Source of the DNA: Acidobacteriota bacterium
GTDB taxonomy: Bacteria > Acidobacteriota > Terriglobia > Terriglobales > Acidobacteriaceae
Assembly: GCA_021803035.1 (NCBI GenBank)
Contig: JAJZME010000056.1
Coordinates: forward strand, 1 to 38,216
DNA: 38,216 nt
Reading direction: 5' to 3'
This document shows positions 1 to 8,650 of the stretch, piece by piece. The translations under genes and the position numbers were made by a program. Under the pieces are notes generated by a model that ran no database searches, was not told the DNA's origin, and was given only the letters and a program-made list of their open reading frames with translations. How positions within the stretch are numbered: the first letter of the stretch is position 1; every line of letters starts with the position of its first letter.

Positions 1-192
1 AAGAATAGGTGCGGGAAAACCGATTCTAAAGCAGACGATCCCGCCCCTATCAGCTCAATCAAATGACCGGAGGAATTTTGCAAGAGGCTCACTGAAGTGA
101 ACAAATAGCCTTCATGCGATTGCCCTGTGCGGCGAAGCGGCTTGCGGGCGAGCAGCGAGGCTGCACGTTTAATATGGCATCGGAGGACTTTG
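1..192. other. Leading non-coding stretch
   Basis: No gene or clear element is seen before the first coding region. The reading frame that follows stays open upstream to about 127, but the codons there look unlike coding sequence and the ribosome binding site GGAGGA lies at 182-187, so I treat everything before 193 as upstream region. Confidence 0.4.
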
Positions 193-624
193 ATGGAACG
201 GATGCTGGCTACTCCCGCTGATGCGGAAATTATTCTTAAACTTTATGAACTGCGCACCGAAGCCGTGATGCGCCAGGCGCGCGCCTGGATGATTTTCGAA
301 TTCTGGCCGAAAACTGCGGAAGAGTACTTTGCCGTGGCGGAAAACTATGGCGACGCGCATAACCCGTGGTTGCGCCAGGTGGTGAGCTACTGGGAGATGG
401 CCGCGGCGCTGGTGCTGCACGGAGCGGTCTCAGCGGAGCTGTTTGTGGATTGTAGCGGCGAGGGGCTGTTTCTGCTGGCCAAGTATACGCCCATCCTGGA
501 AAGCATCCGGGAAAAGAATCCGACATTCCTGATCAAGACCAGCGAACTGGTGAGCCGGTTTTCGGCGGCGGCACAGCGGTATGAGGCGACGCTGAAGCGC
601 ATCGAGGCGCGGCAGAACCGCTAG
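193..624 (+). CDS. Small conserved hypothetical protein, mostly helical
   Basis: A protein of 143 residues that I do not recognise. The start at 193 is chosen because GGAGGA sits 6 bases upstream; the frame is open further upstream without such a site. The sequence is rich in Ala, Leu and Glu and predicts as almost all alpha-helix, with a more hydrophobic middle part (around residues 60-80) but no convincing membrane span and no signal peptide. It ends in a basic, charged helix. It lies 83 bases before nadE on the same strand and may be co-transcribed with it. It could belong to one of the short helical DUF families common in acidobacteria, but I cannot assign one. Coding potential is good; function is unknown. 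Confidence 0.75.
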   Translation: MERMLATPADAEIILKLYELRTEAVMRQARAWMIFEFWPKTAEEYFAVAENYGDAHNPWLRQVVSYWEMAAALVLHGAVSAELFVDCSGEGLFLLAKYTPILESIREKNPTFLIKTSELVSRFSAAAQRYEATLKRIEARQNR

Positions 625-707
625 GTGGTCCAGAAAGGGCGGCACGGCCGCGGCTGACGCCGGGTGAGAGGATGCCGCTCCTGTCTTGCACCATTTAAAC
701 TACTTAC

Positions 708-2351
708 GTGAAGATTGCACTGGCCCAGATCAATCCCACGGTGGGCGATTTTTCCGGGAATCTGGAAAAAATTTTGGATGCCAGCAGGCGCGGGGCGGCT
801 GAGAGCGCGCGGCTGGTGGTGTTTTCCGAGCTGGCCGTCTGCGGCTATCCGCCCGCGGACCTGCTGGAAAAGCCGAGGTTCCTGGAGCGCTGCCGCACCG
901 CGGTGGAGGAGCTTTGCGCGGCTACGCGGGAGCTGCCGACGGCGGTACTGGTGGGCGTGGCGCTGAGCGGGAATAACGGCTCGGGCAAGCCGGCGGTGAA
1001 TGCCGCCGTTCTGATGGACAAAGGGCGGGTGCTGCTGGAGCAGCACAAGCGGCTGCTGCCGTTCTACGACGTGTTCGACGAGCAGCGCTATTTTGCCGCG
1101 GCGCAGGAGCAGCAGGTGGTCGAGCTGGACGGGATCCGGCTGGCCATTACCATCTGCGAGGACGCCTGGAACGATAAGAATTTCTGGCCGCGGCGGCTCT
1201 ACAAGACCGATCCGATGGAAGAGCTGATGCGGCAGCACCCGGCGCTGCACATCAATATCTCGTCGTCGCCGTTCTGGCACTCGAAGCGCGCCGTCCGCCG
1301 GGACATGCTGGCCGCCATCGCACGGCGCGACGGGATTCCGGTGCTGATGTGCAACCAGGTGGGCGGGAACGACAGCCTGATCTTCGACGGATCCTCGCTG
1401 GCCATTAACGCACGCGGGGAGCTGATTGGGCAGGCCGCTTCATTCCGCGAAGATCTGTTGATTCTCGATCCGTTTGCGGCGCCGGCGATTGCGGCACCCG
1501 AGGAGGACGAGACGTCAGCGGCTTATGAGGCGCTGGTGCTGGGAACGCGCGATTACGTACGAAAATGCGGCTTCAGCAAGGCCCTGGTGGCGCTGAGCGG
1601 CGGGATCGACTCGGCGCTGGTGGCGGCCATTGCCGCGGAGGCGCTGGGCGCGGAGAACGTGATGGCCGTCGGCATGCCCAGCCCGTATTCGTCGCCGGGA
1701 TCGATCTCTGACAGCCGGGAATTGGCGGAAAATCTTGGGATCCGCTTTGAAATCATCGGGATAAGCGGGATCTTTGCGGAGTTTAACCGTGCTCTGGAGC
1801 CCCTGTTCGCGGGAATGAAGCCGGACATAACGGAGGAAAACATCCAGTCGCGGGCGCGGGGAAGCCTGATGATGGCGCTGTCGAACAAGTTTTCGGCGCT
1901 GGTGCTGACCACAGGCAACAAGTCGGAGATGGCAGTGGGCTATTGCACGCTCTACGGGGACATGGTGGGGGCATTGGCGGTGATCGGCGACCTGGTAAAG
2001 ACGCGGGTTTACGCGGTTTGCCGATGGCTGAACCGGTCTGGCGAGGTGATTCCGCAGGCGATTCTGGACAAGGCGCCGTCGGCCGAACTGCGTCCGGGAC
2101 AAAAAGATACAGATTCTTTGCCTCCATACGAGGTTCTGGACCCTATTCTGGAAGCGTACGTGGAACACTATGAAAGCCCGGACCGCATTGCCGCGGCATA
2201 CGGTTTCCCACTCGAACTCGTCCAACAGGTAGTGCGTCTCGTAGAGAGATCAGAATATAAGCGGCAGCAGGCAGCGCCGGTGCTGAAGGTGACTTCAAAG
2301 TCGTTCGGTATGGGGCGCAGATTTCCCATTGCCGTCAAGATTCAGGTATAA
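708..2351 (+). CDS. nadE: Glutamine-dependent NAD+ synthetase
   Basis: Last step of NAD biosynthesis: amidates nicotinic acid adenine dinucleotide with ATP, using ammonia released from glutamine; cytoplasmic. The protein is 547 residues with two domains. Residues 1 to about 260 are a nitrilase-type glutaminase with the expected catalytic triad Glu41, Lys114 and Cys150 (in a TICEDAW context). Residues about 270-547 are the NAD synthetase domain with the ATP pyrophosphatase loop SGGIDS at 297-302 and a conserved TTGNKSE stretch. The start is GTG at 708, matching the usual family N-terminus (MKIALAQINP). Length is typical for the bacterial two-domain form. The next gene begins 42 bases downstream on the same strand. 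No odd features. Very sure of the family. Confidence 0.97.
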   Translation: MKIALAQINPTVGDFSGNLEKILDASRRGAAESARLVVFSELAVCGYPPADLLEKPRFLERCRTAVEELCAATRELPTAVLVGVALSGNNGSGKPAVNAAVLMDKGRVLLEQHKRLLPFYDVFDEQRYFAAAQEQQVVELDGIRLAITICEDAWNDKNFWPRRLYKTDPMEELMRQHPALHINISSSPFWHSKRAVRRDMLAAIARRDGIPVLMCNQVGGNDSLIFDGSSLAINARGELIGQAASFREDLLILDPFAAPAIAAPEEDETSAAYEALVLGTRDYVRKCGFSKALVALSGGIDSALVAAIAAEALGAENVMAVGMPSPYSSPGSISDSRELAENLGIRFEIIGISGIFAEFNRALEPLFAGMKPDITEENIQSRARGSLMMALSNKFSALVLTTGNKSEMAVGYCTLYGDMVGALAVIGDLVKTRVYAVCRWLNRSGEVIPQAILDKAPSAELRPGQKDTDSLPPYEVLDPILEAYVEHYESPDRIAAAYGFPLELVQQVVRLVERSEYKRQQAAPVLKVTSKSFGMGRRFPIAVKIQV

Positions 2352-2393
2352 GCTAGATTGCGGGAGGCTTCCCGCCCAACAAGGAGATATAGC

Positions 2394-3626
2394 TTGATTC
2401 GTCCGTTTGCCCACTCCAGCGGCGCACGGCTTACCGGCCGCCGTTCAGCAACCAGAAGATTTGCCATGATTGCAGCGGCGGCATTGCTGTTGCTGCCCGT
2501 GTCACGGGCCGTTGCTCAGAAGCAGGTCCCCCCTGCGCCCGCACCGACAGCGCCGGAGCCAACAGCCGCTGCGCCGGCGGCGAAACCCTCACCGGCGATG
2601 CCCAGCGCGGTGCCAACCGCGCCCGCGCCCTCGACCACGAGCGCGCCCATGTTTCCCAAGGTAAATCCCAAGAACTTTACCGCCGCGACGCCCACCCTGC
2701 AGACCGTGAATTCGTTTCTGCATGCAAGCTGGGGCTATGATCCCAACCGGGTTTGGGAGGTGGCAGCCATTCTGAAGACAGGTGCGCCGGATGTGAGCAA
2801 GGTGATCGTCTTTGTTGGCGACAAGACGGGCGCGCAGAAGCCTGCGGCCATGGTCTTCTTCACCCTGCCGGACGGCAATCACATTATCGCGGGCAATCAG
2901 ATGATCAACTTCGGCGCCCATCCCTATGCCAGTTTCCGCTCTACACTCGATCAGCGCGCCAATGGGCCTTATCGCGGATCCGCCTCGAAGAACCTGGAGA
3001 TCGTGGAGTTTGCCGACTTCCAGTGCCCGGATTGCAAAGCCGCGCAGCCCAATATGGAGAAGCTGGCGCAGGACTTCCCGGGGGCGCACATCGTCTATCA
3101 GTTTTACCCGCTTACCGAGCTTCATCCAGAGGCTATGAAGGCGGCCGAATACGGCTATTGCGTGGCCAAGCTGGGCGGAAACAAGGCGTTCTTCAAGTTC
3201 GACTCGGCGGTCTATCAAGGCCAGCAGGGTTTGGAGACTCCTGACGGGGCGGTGATGACGCTGAATGGCGCCGTTATCACCGCGGGACTCAAGCCGGCGA
3301 CTGTCGCAAGTTGCGTGGCAGATCCGACAACGGCCGCCGATGTGAATGCGTCAGTGAAACTCGCGCAGGATCTGAGCATCTATTCAACGCCGACGCTGGT
3401 GATTAATGGCCGCGAAGTTCCGGGCAATGCTCCGTACAGTGTGTTGAAGAAGATTATCGAGTTCCAGGCCAAACTGGACGGCGTGACGCTGGCGCCTCCT
3501 CCGGCCGCGGCAACCAAGGAGAAGGCTGTGGTGCCAGCGGCACCGCCCAGCGCGATTAATGCAACGGCCGCCGCTGCAAAGGCGCTGTCCGATGCTGCAA
3601 AGGCGCCGGCCACGGCCGGGAAGTAA
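2394..3626 (+). CDS. Periplasmic DsbA-like thiol:disulfide protein
   Basis: Probable secreted or periplasmic thioredoxin-fold oxidoreductase. The start is TTG at 2394, 7 bases after AAGGAG (2381-2386), giving 410 residues. Residues 25-42 are a hydrophobic signal segment ending in RAVAQ. A Pro/Ala-rich linker follows to about residue 86. A small domain around 95-180 resembles the extra N-terminal domain of some acidobacterial DsbA-like proteins. The thioredoxin-like domain begins near residue 200 and carries the active site CPDC at 211-214 and a cis-Pro loop (TPTL) further on. The tail is again Ala/Pro-rich. It probably forms or isomerises disulfide bonds in exported proteins; which direction cannot be told from CPDC alone. 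It may be co-transcribed with nadE. Confidence 0.85.
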   Translation: MIRPFAHSSGARLTGRRSATRRFAMIAAAALLLLPVSRAVAQKQVPPAPAPTAPEPTAAAPAAKPSPAMPSAVPTAPAPSTTSAPMFPKVNPKNFTAATPTLQTVNSFLHASWGYDPNRVWEVAAILKTGAPDVSKVIVFVGDKTGAQKPAAMVFFTLPDGNHIIAGNQMINFGAHPYASFRSTLDQRANGPYRGSASKNLEIVEFADFQCPDCKAAQPNMEKLAQDFPGAHIVYQFYPLTELHPEAMKAAEYGYCVAKLGGNKAFFKFDSAVYQGQQGLETPDGAVMTLNGAVITAGLKPATVASCVADPTTAADVNASVKLAQDLSIYSTPTLVINGREVPGNAPYSVLKKIIEFQAKLDGVTLAPPPAAATKEKAVVPAAPPSAINATAAAAKALSDAAKAPATAGK

Positions 3627-3636
3627 CAGCAGGGAG

Positions 3637-3678
3637 CGATCCATTGCTTTCGCGGACTTCGGCGGGGGCGATGGATCG
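3637..3678. terminator. Hairpin between convergent genes
   Basis: CGATCCATTGC (3637-3647) pairs with GCGATGGATCG (3668-3678): 11 base pairs including one G-T, with a 20-base loop. It lies between the ends of the DsbA-like gene and the secretin gene, which converge. There is no clear T run on either side, so it is only a possible bidirectional terminator. Confidence 0.35.
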
Positions 3679-3770
3679 GTGGCCCGTTCACGCAACTGGA
3701 GCGGCCTGGGCTGGCGGTTTGAACAGGCTTCTCATTTCTCATTCCTGCCGGTCTATCCGCCCTGTGTGGC

Positions 3771-5762
3771 TTATTGTGGCGAATGGATGCTTACGACGCG
3801 AAACATGGGCGAGTGACCAGCGGCGTGAGGGCCGCGGATCACGTGCGGCGTCATGACGATCAACAGCGAAGCGTAATTGCGCTGGATATTGTTGCCGGAG
3901 ACCTGGTTCAGGCCGGGAACTTCGCTGATGCCCGGCGATCCGCTGATGGCGCGGCTCAACGAGCTGTTGATATCGCCCGCAATGACGGCGGCGCCGCCCG
4001 CGCGAAGAATGATGTCGCCTTCATAAGAGCGATTGTTGAGGATGGGCAGGCCGTTGATCGAACCGCCGCTCAAGGCGTCGAGCGTCAACTCCACGGAGAG
4101 CGCCACATCACCGCTGCGCAGGACGCGGGGCCTGACCTTCAGGGTGAGGCCCAGGTCCTCATACTGAACCTGCGGGATGTTGGGCACGCTGCTGCTGAGC
4201 TGGGAGAGCAGCGAATTGAGGTTGCTGGAGCTGCCGGCGACGTTCAGCCCGGGAATGCTGGGCACGCTGCTGGATAGACTTGAATAGGACGAAGTCTCGA
4301 TGGGATAGCGGGAGCCCAGCTTGAGCGTGCTTTGCTGCCCGTCGCTGAGTCGCAGTTCGATGTCGTCGAGCTCACGCGATTCCGAGGAGTTGAAGTTGAA
4401 ATTGGCGGTCAGAGGGCCGGGCGACAGCGCCGACTGCGTGATGCCGCCGCCGAAGAGCGCGATGCCGTTGGAGAACAGGGAGCTGGAAACCTGGCCGGAG
4501 GCCAGCAGAATGCCCAGAATCGCCAGCGTGTCACCGGGCGCGGCCAGTCCGGAGGAGATGATCTGCTGGACCAGGGCCTGATTGGCATTGAGGATGGATT
4601 CCTCTTCGGCGTAGACGTTGAAGGCCGAAATGCTTTGCGGTAGCACGATGCCGGTATTGCGCTGGCTGGTATGGGCGATCTGAAGGAGACGCACGTCGAG
4701 CAGTACCTGGCTTGAACCGTTCAGAAGCTGGTGCATGGTGGCGTTGAAGGCGTTCAGATCCGTCTGCGGCGCGCGCAGGGTAAGGCTTCCAAGCGCCGGA
4801 TCGGGCGCGACCTGCTGCGCCGAAAAGATGCTCTTGGCGAGATTGGTCACCTCGGTCATGGTGTTGGACGACAGACCGGGCAGATAAACGGTCTCAAGAT
4901 CCAGGCGCATGAACCGCTGGCGATTTTGCGCGGTGTCGCGGGCCACGACCACGCGGTGGGCATCGAGGGGAACATAGAACGAGTCGGTCAAAAGTCCCAG
5001 CGCCTGCGTTGCCTGGTTGAAGGTGGCGTCGCCAAGATCCATGCGCACGACATTGGCGCCGACGCTTTCGTCGAGCATTGGCTCAATGCCGTAGGCCTTG
5101 AAGACCTGGCGGATGATCTGCCGCTCACTGGCGCGGATATGGAAGCTGTGGCGCGCGGTGCTGTACTCAAGATGGACCGGCCCGCCGAGGATGTTGTTGA
5201 CATTCGCATAGAGCGGCCGGGGCTGGGCGCTGGCAATTCGCGCACCGAGCTGGTCGAGATGCGCCAGAACCTCAATGCTTTTGGGTTCGAGATGGTAAGC
5301 GCGCACGATGGCCGATTGCGCGCCGGTCCGGTTGCCCATCAGCTGATCTTTGGCCGCGGTTTGAAGGAGCGCCGACACTTCATGATTGCGCGCGATCTCC
5401 TCAGCCTGCCGGTAGTCGTTATTGAAGGGGTCAAGCGCGACAGCTTTTTCGTATAGCAGACGGGCCGCGTCAAATTTTCCGGCCAGAAACAGCTTGCTGG
5501 CGCGGAGATAGAGTTTGACGGCGTGCTGGCGTGCTCCGCGGGTGGGGCGTTTGACGGCCTTTGTTTCTTTGCTGGAAGGGATGCCTGCGGCCTTCGATGC
5601 CAGCTTTGCTGCCTGGCCCGGCGGGAGGTGGCCGACAGCGGGCACCTGCGCCTGCATGGAGCCAGGGAAAATAGCCAGCAGCAGCGCGGCGGTGCAGAGG
5701 CGCAGCCGGCGGATTGGCGCACGCGGGGAACGCCTAGCGAATTGGCCCGGCCGTTTCGTCAC
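3771..5762 (-). CDS. Secretin-family outer-membrane protein with TPR-like N-terminus
   Basis: A 663-residue protein of the type II/III secretion and type IV pilus secretin superfamily, expected to form a ring-shaped outer-membrane channel. Residues about 18-39 look like a signal peptide. Residues about 80-175 resemble tetratricopeptide helices. Residues about 200-345 resemble the short N-terminal secretin domains. Residues about 350-650 are the secretin core, ending in the typical NYASLLIVMTPHVIR stretch. A Ser-rich insertion lies in the core (around 480-530). The GTG start overlaps the stop of the upstream HAD gene as GTGA, which suggests translational coupling. No other secretion genes (GspE, GspF, pilins) are in the window, so its partner system cannot be named; GspD- or PilQ-like is as far as I can go. 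Confidence 0.85.
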   Translation of the reverse strand: MTKRPGQFARRSPRAPIRRLRLCTAALLLAIFPGSMQAQVPAVGHLPPGQAAKLASKAAGIPSSKETKAVKRPTRGARQHAVKLYLRASKLFLAGKFDAARLLYEKAVALDPFNNDYRQAEEIARNHEVSALLQTAAKDQLMGNRTGAQSAIVRAYHLEPKSIEVLAHLDQLGARIASAQPRPLYANVNNILGGPVHLEYSTARHSFHIRASERQIIRQVFKAYGIEPMLDESVGANVVRMDLGDATFNQATQALGLLTDSFYVPLDAHRVVVARDTAQNRQRFMRLDLETVYLPGLSSNTMTEVTNLAKSIFSAQQVAPDPALGSLTLRAPQTDLNAFNATMHQLLNGSSQVLLDVRLLQIAHTSQRNTGIVLPQSISAFNVYAEEESILNANQALVQQIISSGLAAPGDTLAILGILLASGQVSSSLFSNGIALFGGGITQSALSPGPLTANFNFNSSESRELDDIELRLSDGQQSTLKLGSRYPIETSSYSSLSSSVPSIPGLNVAGSSSNLNSLLSQLSSSVPNIPQVQYEDLGLTLKVRPRVLRSGDVALSVELTLDALSGGSINGLPILNNRSYEGDIILRAGGAAVIAGDINSSLSRAISGSPGISEVPGLNQVSGNNIQRNYASLLIVMTPHVIRGPHAAGHSPMFRVVSIHSPQ

Positions 5763-6496
5763 GCCGCCGTCCGTTCTACTGCCATCAGGTCGGCCAGCGA
5801 GGTGGTGCAGACTTCGGGGCGATATTTGAACAGCTCATCGAAGCTGTATCTGCCGGTGGCGACGGCGATGACGGGCAGGGAATTGGCGCGCGCCGCCTCG
5901 ATATCGCGGGGTGTATCGCCGACTACGCAAACGGCCGCCTCGGGGCGAGTCAGTTCGCGGGCCTTGCGCGCAGCGTGGCCGATCAGCTCGGCGCGGATCG
6001 GGAAATGGTCGCTGAAGCCGCCGAAGCGGAACCACTCGCGCAGGCCGGCCTGTTCGATCTTGATCCAGCCGATCATCTCCAGATTGCCTGTGGCTAGGCC
6101 GAGCAGCGCGTTGCGGCGCGCCAGGTGGCGCAGAATCTCGACTACGCCGGGCATGCGCACCAGGTCCAGCTCCTGCCGCCGCTCAAGCACGGAGCGGCAC
6201 ATGCCGTCGAGGATTTCGGCGAGGTGCGTTTCCACGACCTGGCCGGGAATGCCGGCCTGACGGCAGGCTTCACGGACGATCGCCGTGTCGGTGGACCCGG
6301 CCAGGGGAACGCCGGACAGGGTGATTTCAAAGCCTGTTGCGCGCTGCACGCTGGAGACAAAGGACTCAAAGTGAACGCGGTCGCGGCTGCGCAGGAGGGT
6401 GCCGTCGATATCGAACAGGTAGGCGTCCTGCCTGTTCCATATGAAATTCGGTTCAATTGCGATGCGGGCTTCCCCGGCGGGTGGCGTAATCTGCAT
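5759..6496 (-). CDS. HAD-superfamily hydrolase, phosphoglycolate phosphatase-like
   Basis: A cytoplasmic phosphatase of 245 residues. Motif I is FDIDGTLL at 28-35, with nucleophile Asp29 and general acid Asp31. A helical cap follows (about 45-110). Motif II is the Thr in LATGN, and motif IV is GDTPRDIEAA. The architecture matches Gph/PGP-type HAD hydrolases, but the substrate cannot be read from sequence. The ATG start at 6496 lies 23 bases after the Fis-type gene, and the gene end overlaps the secretin start by 4 bases. It is therefore the fourth member of a likely purC-cvpA-fis-HAD-secretin operon. Confidence 0.88.
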   Translation of the reverse strand: MQITPPAGEARIAIEPNFIWNRQDAYLFDIDGTLLRSRDRVHFESFVSSVQRATGFEITLSGVPLAGSTDTAIVREACRQAGIPGQVVETHLAEILDGMCRSVLERRQELDLVRMPGVVEILRHLARRNALLGLATGNLEMIGWIKIEQAGLREWFRFGGFSDHFPIRAELIGHAARKARELTRPEAAVCVVGDTPRDIEAARANSLPVIAVATGRYSFDELFKYRPEVCTTSLADLMAVERTAA

Positions 6497-6519
6497 GAAA
6501 TCGAGTCGTATCCTCAGCC

Positions 6520-6801
6520 CTAGCGGTAGGTCTGGCTCAGGGACCTGAATACAGGACGCTCACTGCGGGGCGGGCGCTTGAGTCCGGCGCGGACTTCAGC
6601 CAAATTCAGTCCCAGGTCGGACATGATGCGGCTGAGGGTGTTGCGGTGCATGCCGAGCTCTTCAGCGGCTTTGCACTGGTTTCCCCGGTGCGCCATCAAT
6701 ACTTCGCGCAGATATTGTTTTTTGAACTCGCGCACGGCCTCGTCATAGCCGATGCCGCTGGAATGCATTTGCGTCACCAGGATGTCCAGTTCTCGTTTCA
6801 C
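6520..6801 (-). CDS. Fis-type helix-turn-helix DNA-binding protein
   Basis: A 93-residue protein with a C-terminal Fis/NtrC-type helix-turn-helix: a CKAAEELGMHRNTLSR segment within a KKQYLREVLMAHRGN context, the pattern seen at the C-terminus of sigma54 activators and in stand-alone Fis proteins. I place the start at GTG 6801 because AGAGGG precedes it at a good distance. The frame extends to a TTG at 6822, but the GGAG there touches the start codon. No AAA+ or receiver domain is present, so it is a stand-alone binder. It sits between cvpA and the HAD gene and could regulate its own operon, which is inference only. Confidence 0.85.
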   Translation of the reverse strand: MKRELDILVTQMHSSGIGYDEAVREFKKQYLREVLMAHRGNQCKAAEELGMHRNTLSRIMSDLGLNLAEVRAGLKRPPRSERPVFRSLSQTYR

Positions 6802-6877
6802 GTTTCCCTCTTGACCTTTCAACTCCGATCAACAGAGTCCAAATTGTTCCACGCGGCAGTGTTCCCGTGGGCCGCGC

Positions 6878-7411
6878 TTAATGGTGTATCCAGACCGGTG
6901 CCGCCTTTTCCTCGAGTACCGCAATACCATCGCGTACGCGCTGGGCCAGCTCCGCAGGACTCAGTCTTGTGCTCAGGCTGCAGGCGCGGAAAAAAACGCG
7001 CGGCAGCCGGGATTCCACAAGCCAGTGCGCCTTGGGAAAGAAAGCCACGGTGACCAGGATGCACATGGTCACCAGCAAAGCGCCCTGCAGGGTGCCGAAG
7101 ACCGCTCCGGCCAACGCGTCAAGCCAACCCAGCCCGAGCAAGTGGAAAATCTTTGCCATGATGGCGCCGAAAGTACCGATCGCTGCCATAACCAGAATTG
7201 CAAGGAACAAGAATCCAATTGTATCCGCCACGGCCTGCGAGCGGACAATCGGCAGCAGCAGCGTGGAAGCGTGATGGTAATTCCAGCTTGCCACTTCGAG
7301 GCCGACAAACAGGCCGCCCAAAGCGCAAACTGAGCGAACAAATCCCTGCAAGAGGCCTACGAGCGCCGCTACAGCCAATACGATCACAATCGCCCAGTCG
7401 ACCAGGGTCAT
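6878..7411 (-). CDS. cvpA: CvpA family membrane protein
   Basis: A 177-residue inner-membrane protein with the features of the CvpA family (named for colicin V production in E. coli). It has an N-terminal MTLVDWAIVI start followed by about four hydrophobic segments (near 5-25, 30-48, 62-85 and 100-125) with conserved Gly residues, then a soluble C-terminal tail. The start is ATG at 7411, 17 bases after purC. In E. coli cvpA is linked to purF; here it is linked to purC, a comparable purine association. The biochemical role of the family is poorly defined, with links to envelope stress and biofilm. Confidence 0.85.
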   Translation of the reverse strand: MTLVDWAIVIVLAVAALVGLLQGFVRSVCALGGLFVGLEVASWNYHHASTLLLPIVRSQAVADTIGFLFLAILVMAAIGTFGAIMAKIFHLLGLGWLDALAGAVFGTLQGALLVTMCILVTVAFFPKAHWLVESRLPRVFFRACSLSTRLSPAELAQRVRDGIAVLEEKAAPVWIHH

Positions 7412-7428
7412 GCTGCGCTCCGATTTGA

Positions 7429-8322
7429 TTACAGTTCCAAGGCCCGTCCAGTCAAACGCCGGAATGCTTCAAGATACTTGGCTTGCGTACGTTCCACCAC
7501 ATCGCCGGGCAAGCTGGGCGCCGGCGCCTGCTTGTTCCAATGGATCGCTTCGAGATAATCACGAACGAACTGCTTGTCGAAGGATGGCTGCGCTCCGCCG
7601 GGCTTCCACGCTTTGGCTTCCCAAAAGCGCGAGGAGTCCGGTGTCAAGACCTCATCGGCAAGAATAACGCCTTCTGCCGTTCTTCCAAACTCAAATTTTG
7701 TATCGGCCAAGATAAGGCCGCAGGATTCGGCGTGAGCGGCGGCGCGCTGGTAGATGGCCAGGGTCAGCCGGCGCAATTCGGCGGCGTCGGAGGCGCCGAG
7801 CACGGCCTCGGTTTGAGCAAAGGAGATATTTTCGTCGTGGGTCCCGTCCTGGCTCTTGGTGGCGGGGGTATAGATCGTGGCGGGCAGCCGCGAGCCTTCC
7901 AGCAGGCCCTGGGGCAGTGGGATGCCGCATACGGCGCCGCCGGTCTTGTACTCTTTCCACCCCGAGCCGGAGAGGTAGCCGCGCGCCACGCATTCGACGG
8001 GGAACATGGCGGCGCGCTTGACCAGCATGGAGCGGCCCTCCAACTGATCGGCGTAGAGTTTTAGCGCGGCCGGATATTTGGCGACGTCGGCGGTAATCAA
8101 ATGGTTGGGAACGAGGCCGGAAAGAAACTCGAACCAGAAGAGTGAAATCTGGGTGAGGATCTTGCCCTTGCCGGGAATGCCCGTGCCCAGCACATAATCG
8201 AAGGCGGAGATGCGATCAGTGGCCACGAGGAGCAAAGCATCCTCGACGGCATACAGGTCGCGGACCTTGCCGCGCCGGAACAGGGGTATATCACCAAGGT
8301 TGGTTGTCAAAAGAGCAGTCAC
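7429..8322 (-). CDS. purC: SAICAR synthetase (phosphoribosylaminoimidazole-succinocarboxamide synthase)
   Basis: Step of purine synthesis that joins CAIR and aspartate with ATP to give SAICAR; cytoplasmic. The 297-residue protein has the family hallmarks: RRGKVRDLY near the N-terminus, ATDRISAFDYV, ECVARGYLSGSGW, and ADTKFEFG in the C-terminal half. Length fits the long PurC form (about 290-300 residues). The start is GTG at 8322, which matches the family N-terminus. It is the first gene of the minus-strand group and lies just downstream of a promoter-like sequence at 8355-8383. Very sure. Confidence 0.97.
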   Translation of the reverse strand: MTALLTTNLGDIPLFRRGKVRDLYAVEDALLLVATDRISAFDYVLGTGIPGKGKILTQISLFWFEFLSGLVPNHLITADVAKYPAALKLYADQLEGRSMLVKRAAMFPVECVARGYLSGSGWKEYKTGGAVCGIPLPQGLLEGSRLPATIYTPATKSQDGTHDENISFAQTEAVLGASDAAELRRLTLAIYQRAAAHAESCGLILADTKFEFGRTAEGVILADEVLTPDSSRFWEAKAWKPGGAQPSFDKQFVRDYLEAIHWNKQAPAPSLPGDVVERTQAKYLEAFRRLTGRALEL

Positions 8323-8354
8323 GGTGGGCTACCTCGGAGCAGGCTGAAACTCCG

Positions 8355-8383
8355 ATTTTCGGGCCAGCAAGGCTCTTTGTCAA
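8355..8383 (-). promoter_or_regulatory. Putative sigma70 promoter of the purC operon
   Basis: On the minus strand TTGACA (8383-8378) is followed by 17 bases and then GAAAAT (8360-8355). The -35 match is perfect and the -10 is partial (4 of 6). A transcript would start near 8348, leaving a leader of about 26 bases before the purC GTG. No other good promoter is seen between this site and purC. Confidence 0.5.
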
Positions 8384-8524
8384 TTTCGAATCGGCGGCAG
8401 GGCTCTTGACTGCGTTGCGAAACCGGATTCCGGCCTCGCTGCGGGCAGAACCGGGCCTGTTATGACGTTAAGGAGAAGTGGCTTTACAGTGAAGGCGAGG
8501 AGGGGGATTTTTGCACAGGGTCGT

Positions 8525-8582
8525 GTGACGGCCGTCACCGCTGGACGTGTCGACATGGGTGAAACTGCAAATGTCAACATGG
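8525..8582. promoter_or_regulatory. Perfect palindrome plus two repeated TGTC(G/A)ACATGG boxes
   Basis: GTGACGGCCGTCAC at 8525-8538 is a perfect 14-base palindrome. It is followed by TGTCGACATGG (8548-8558) and TGTCAACATGG (8572-8582), spaced 24 bases apart, each with a near-palindromic core (TGTCGACA, TGTCAACA). Such symmetric, repeated boxes resemble operator sites. They lie about 145-200 bases upstream of the purC promoter and also upstream of the possible RNA at 8650-8808; which target they serve, if any, is unknown. Confidence 0.35.
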
Positions 8583-8650
8583 TTCGAAGGGCTAAGCAGT
8601 TTAAAGAAGCTCTTCTTGAGCCGGGCGACACGAGGCAGCAGTGGAAAGGG

